From: Epiperipatus broadwayi
Taxonomy: Eukaryota > Onychophora > Udeonychophora > Euonychophora > Peripatidae
Direction: 5' to 3'
DNA length: 64,000 nucleotides
Assembly (NCBI GenBank): GCA_028023455.1
Contig: JAQFVV010000141.1
Location: 1,932,056-1,996,055, forward strand
A program made the position numbers and the translations under genes. Each line of letters starts with the position of its first letter. Position 1 is the first letter of the stretch. Below, piece by piece: positions 63,247-64,000 of this stretch. The notes beneath the pieces are model-generated. The model saw nothing but the letters and a program-made list of their open reading frames with translations, was not told where the DNA came from and ran no database searches.

Positions 63247-64000
63247 GGTCTCTCCAAGTTTAATCCATCTTCTCCGATCTTTAGCTTCTCTTCTCCACAA
63301 CACCCCTGCACATTTCTTATTTCATCCATGCATCTCACATGTGGTCTCTTTCTGGGTCTTTTACAATCTCTTGGAATCCAGTTTAAAATTTCAATTGTCC
63401 ATCTATTATCATCTCTTCTAGCAATATGTCCAGCCCAACTCCAGTTAAATCTTTTAATTTTTTCAATAAGGTAAATAACACCTGTTTGTTGTCTTACTCA
63501 TACATTGCGTTTTCGATTTCTTCTTGTTACTCCCAACATACACTGCTCCATACTTCTTTGAGTGGTCTGAAGTCTCTGTATTGCTCTTCTATTAAGTGTC
63601 CAAGTCTCAGATCCATAAGTAAGAACTGGTAAAACACATTTGTTAAAAACCATCCTTTTCGAACACATAGGCATATTTCCTTTTAGTATCAAGTTATTTC
63701 TACCAAAAGCACTCCAACCAAGTTTAATTCTATGATTAATTTCCTCCATTATGTTTCCATATGTATTAATAATCTGACCAAGGTATTTGTAACTGTTGAC
63801 TTCTTCTAATTCTTCATAATCAATCTTTATTTTCATATTTTGAGCAAATCGATTAAACATTACTTTAGTCTTTTTAACATTTATCTTTAGTCCTTCTTTT
63901 CTACTTTCATCTGTTAACTCCTGCAACATTTCCTGCAGCTCTGAAGCATTATTTGCAAAAACAACTACATCATCTGCGAAATCTAAATGACTTAAATACT
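63244..64000 (-). mobile_element. RTE LINE, 3' half, running off the window
   Basis: The - strand is open from the window edge (about 63998) to 63498. It contains FADDVVVFANNASE (catalytic box at about 63980-63969), ELTDESRKEGLKINVKKTK, KYLGQIINTYGNIMEE, HRIKLGWSAFGRNNLI and VLPVLTYGSETWTLNRRAIQ. A TGA at 63496-63498 replaces the Trp found at that place in the 4-7 kb copy. Beyond it the frame continues with SWAGHIARRDDNRWTIEILN to the end at 63244. Apart from that stop it is better preserved than the copy at 3930-7135. Confidence 0.85.

Overview
This window reads as AT-rich, gene-poor, repeat-dominated animal DNA. The evidence is a tRNA-headed SINE family with target-site duplications, an RTE-clade LINE, Ty3/gypsy-type LTR elements, several Penelope-like elements (PLEs), long dinucleotide and tetranucleotide microsatellites, and a single-exon rhodopsin-class receptor. 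No operons, ribosome binding sites or other prokaryotic features are present. The mixture fits a lophotrochozoan, and a cephalopod mollusc would be my first guess. That is inference from repeat style, not from a diagnostic gene.

Layout. 1-3.8 kb: two tandem copies of an unclassified ~2 kb repeat, with a third copy at 57.06-58.98 kb. 3.9-7.1 kb: a broken RTE LINE on the + strand. 7.1-10.8 kb: non-coding with microsatellites. 11.0-11.2 kb: a LINE 3' fragment. 11.2-18.85 kb: gypsy element E1 on the - strand with both LTRs, followed by a 17-unit 31-bp minisatellite. 21.4-22.1 kb: a possible transposase relic and a tandem duplication. 22.3-26.0 kb: PLE P1 on the - strand, broken by a SINE and two inverted-repeat insertions. 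26-32 kb: mostly unrecognised, with one SINE bearing a perfect 16-bp target duplication. 32.0-34.6 kb: PLE pair P2, head to head. 39.0-47.1 kb: gypsy element E2 on the + strand, whose 3' LTR contains a ~1.05 kb palindrome. 50.75 kb: a single relative of the P1 inverted repeat. 52.35-53.4 kb: PLE pair P3, a near-perfect palindrome. 53.4-54.8 kb: four copies of a MITE-like unit in mirrored order. 55.35-56.35 kb: the only convincing host gene, a GPCR on the - strand. 56.4-60.9 kb: microsatellites, repeat copy C and PLE pair P4. 60.9-61.7 kb: PLE pair P5. 61.8-63.1 kb: a third LTR copy. 63.2-64.0 kb: a second RTE copy running off the window on the - strand.

The dominant theme is inverted duplication. 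Four PLE loci are arranged minus-copy then plus-copy with their 5' ends meeting. Three further long inverted repeats are 0.3 to 1.05 kb in total span. Five (TA)n tracts sit exactly at the centre of short perfect hairpins. Apart from the receptor, every protein-like segment is a decayed retroelement fragment with stops and frameshifts; the elements' RNA and protein parts would have worked within each element, not with the receptor. All comparisons between copies were made by eye.
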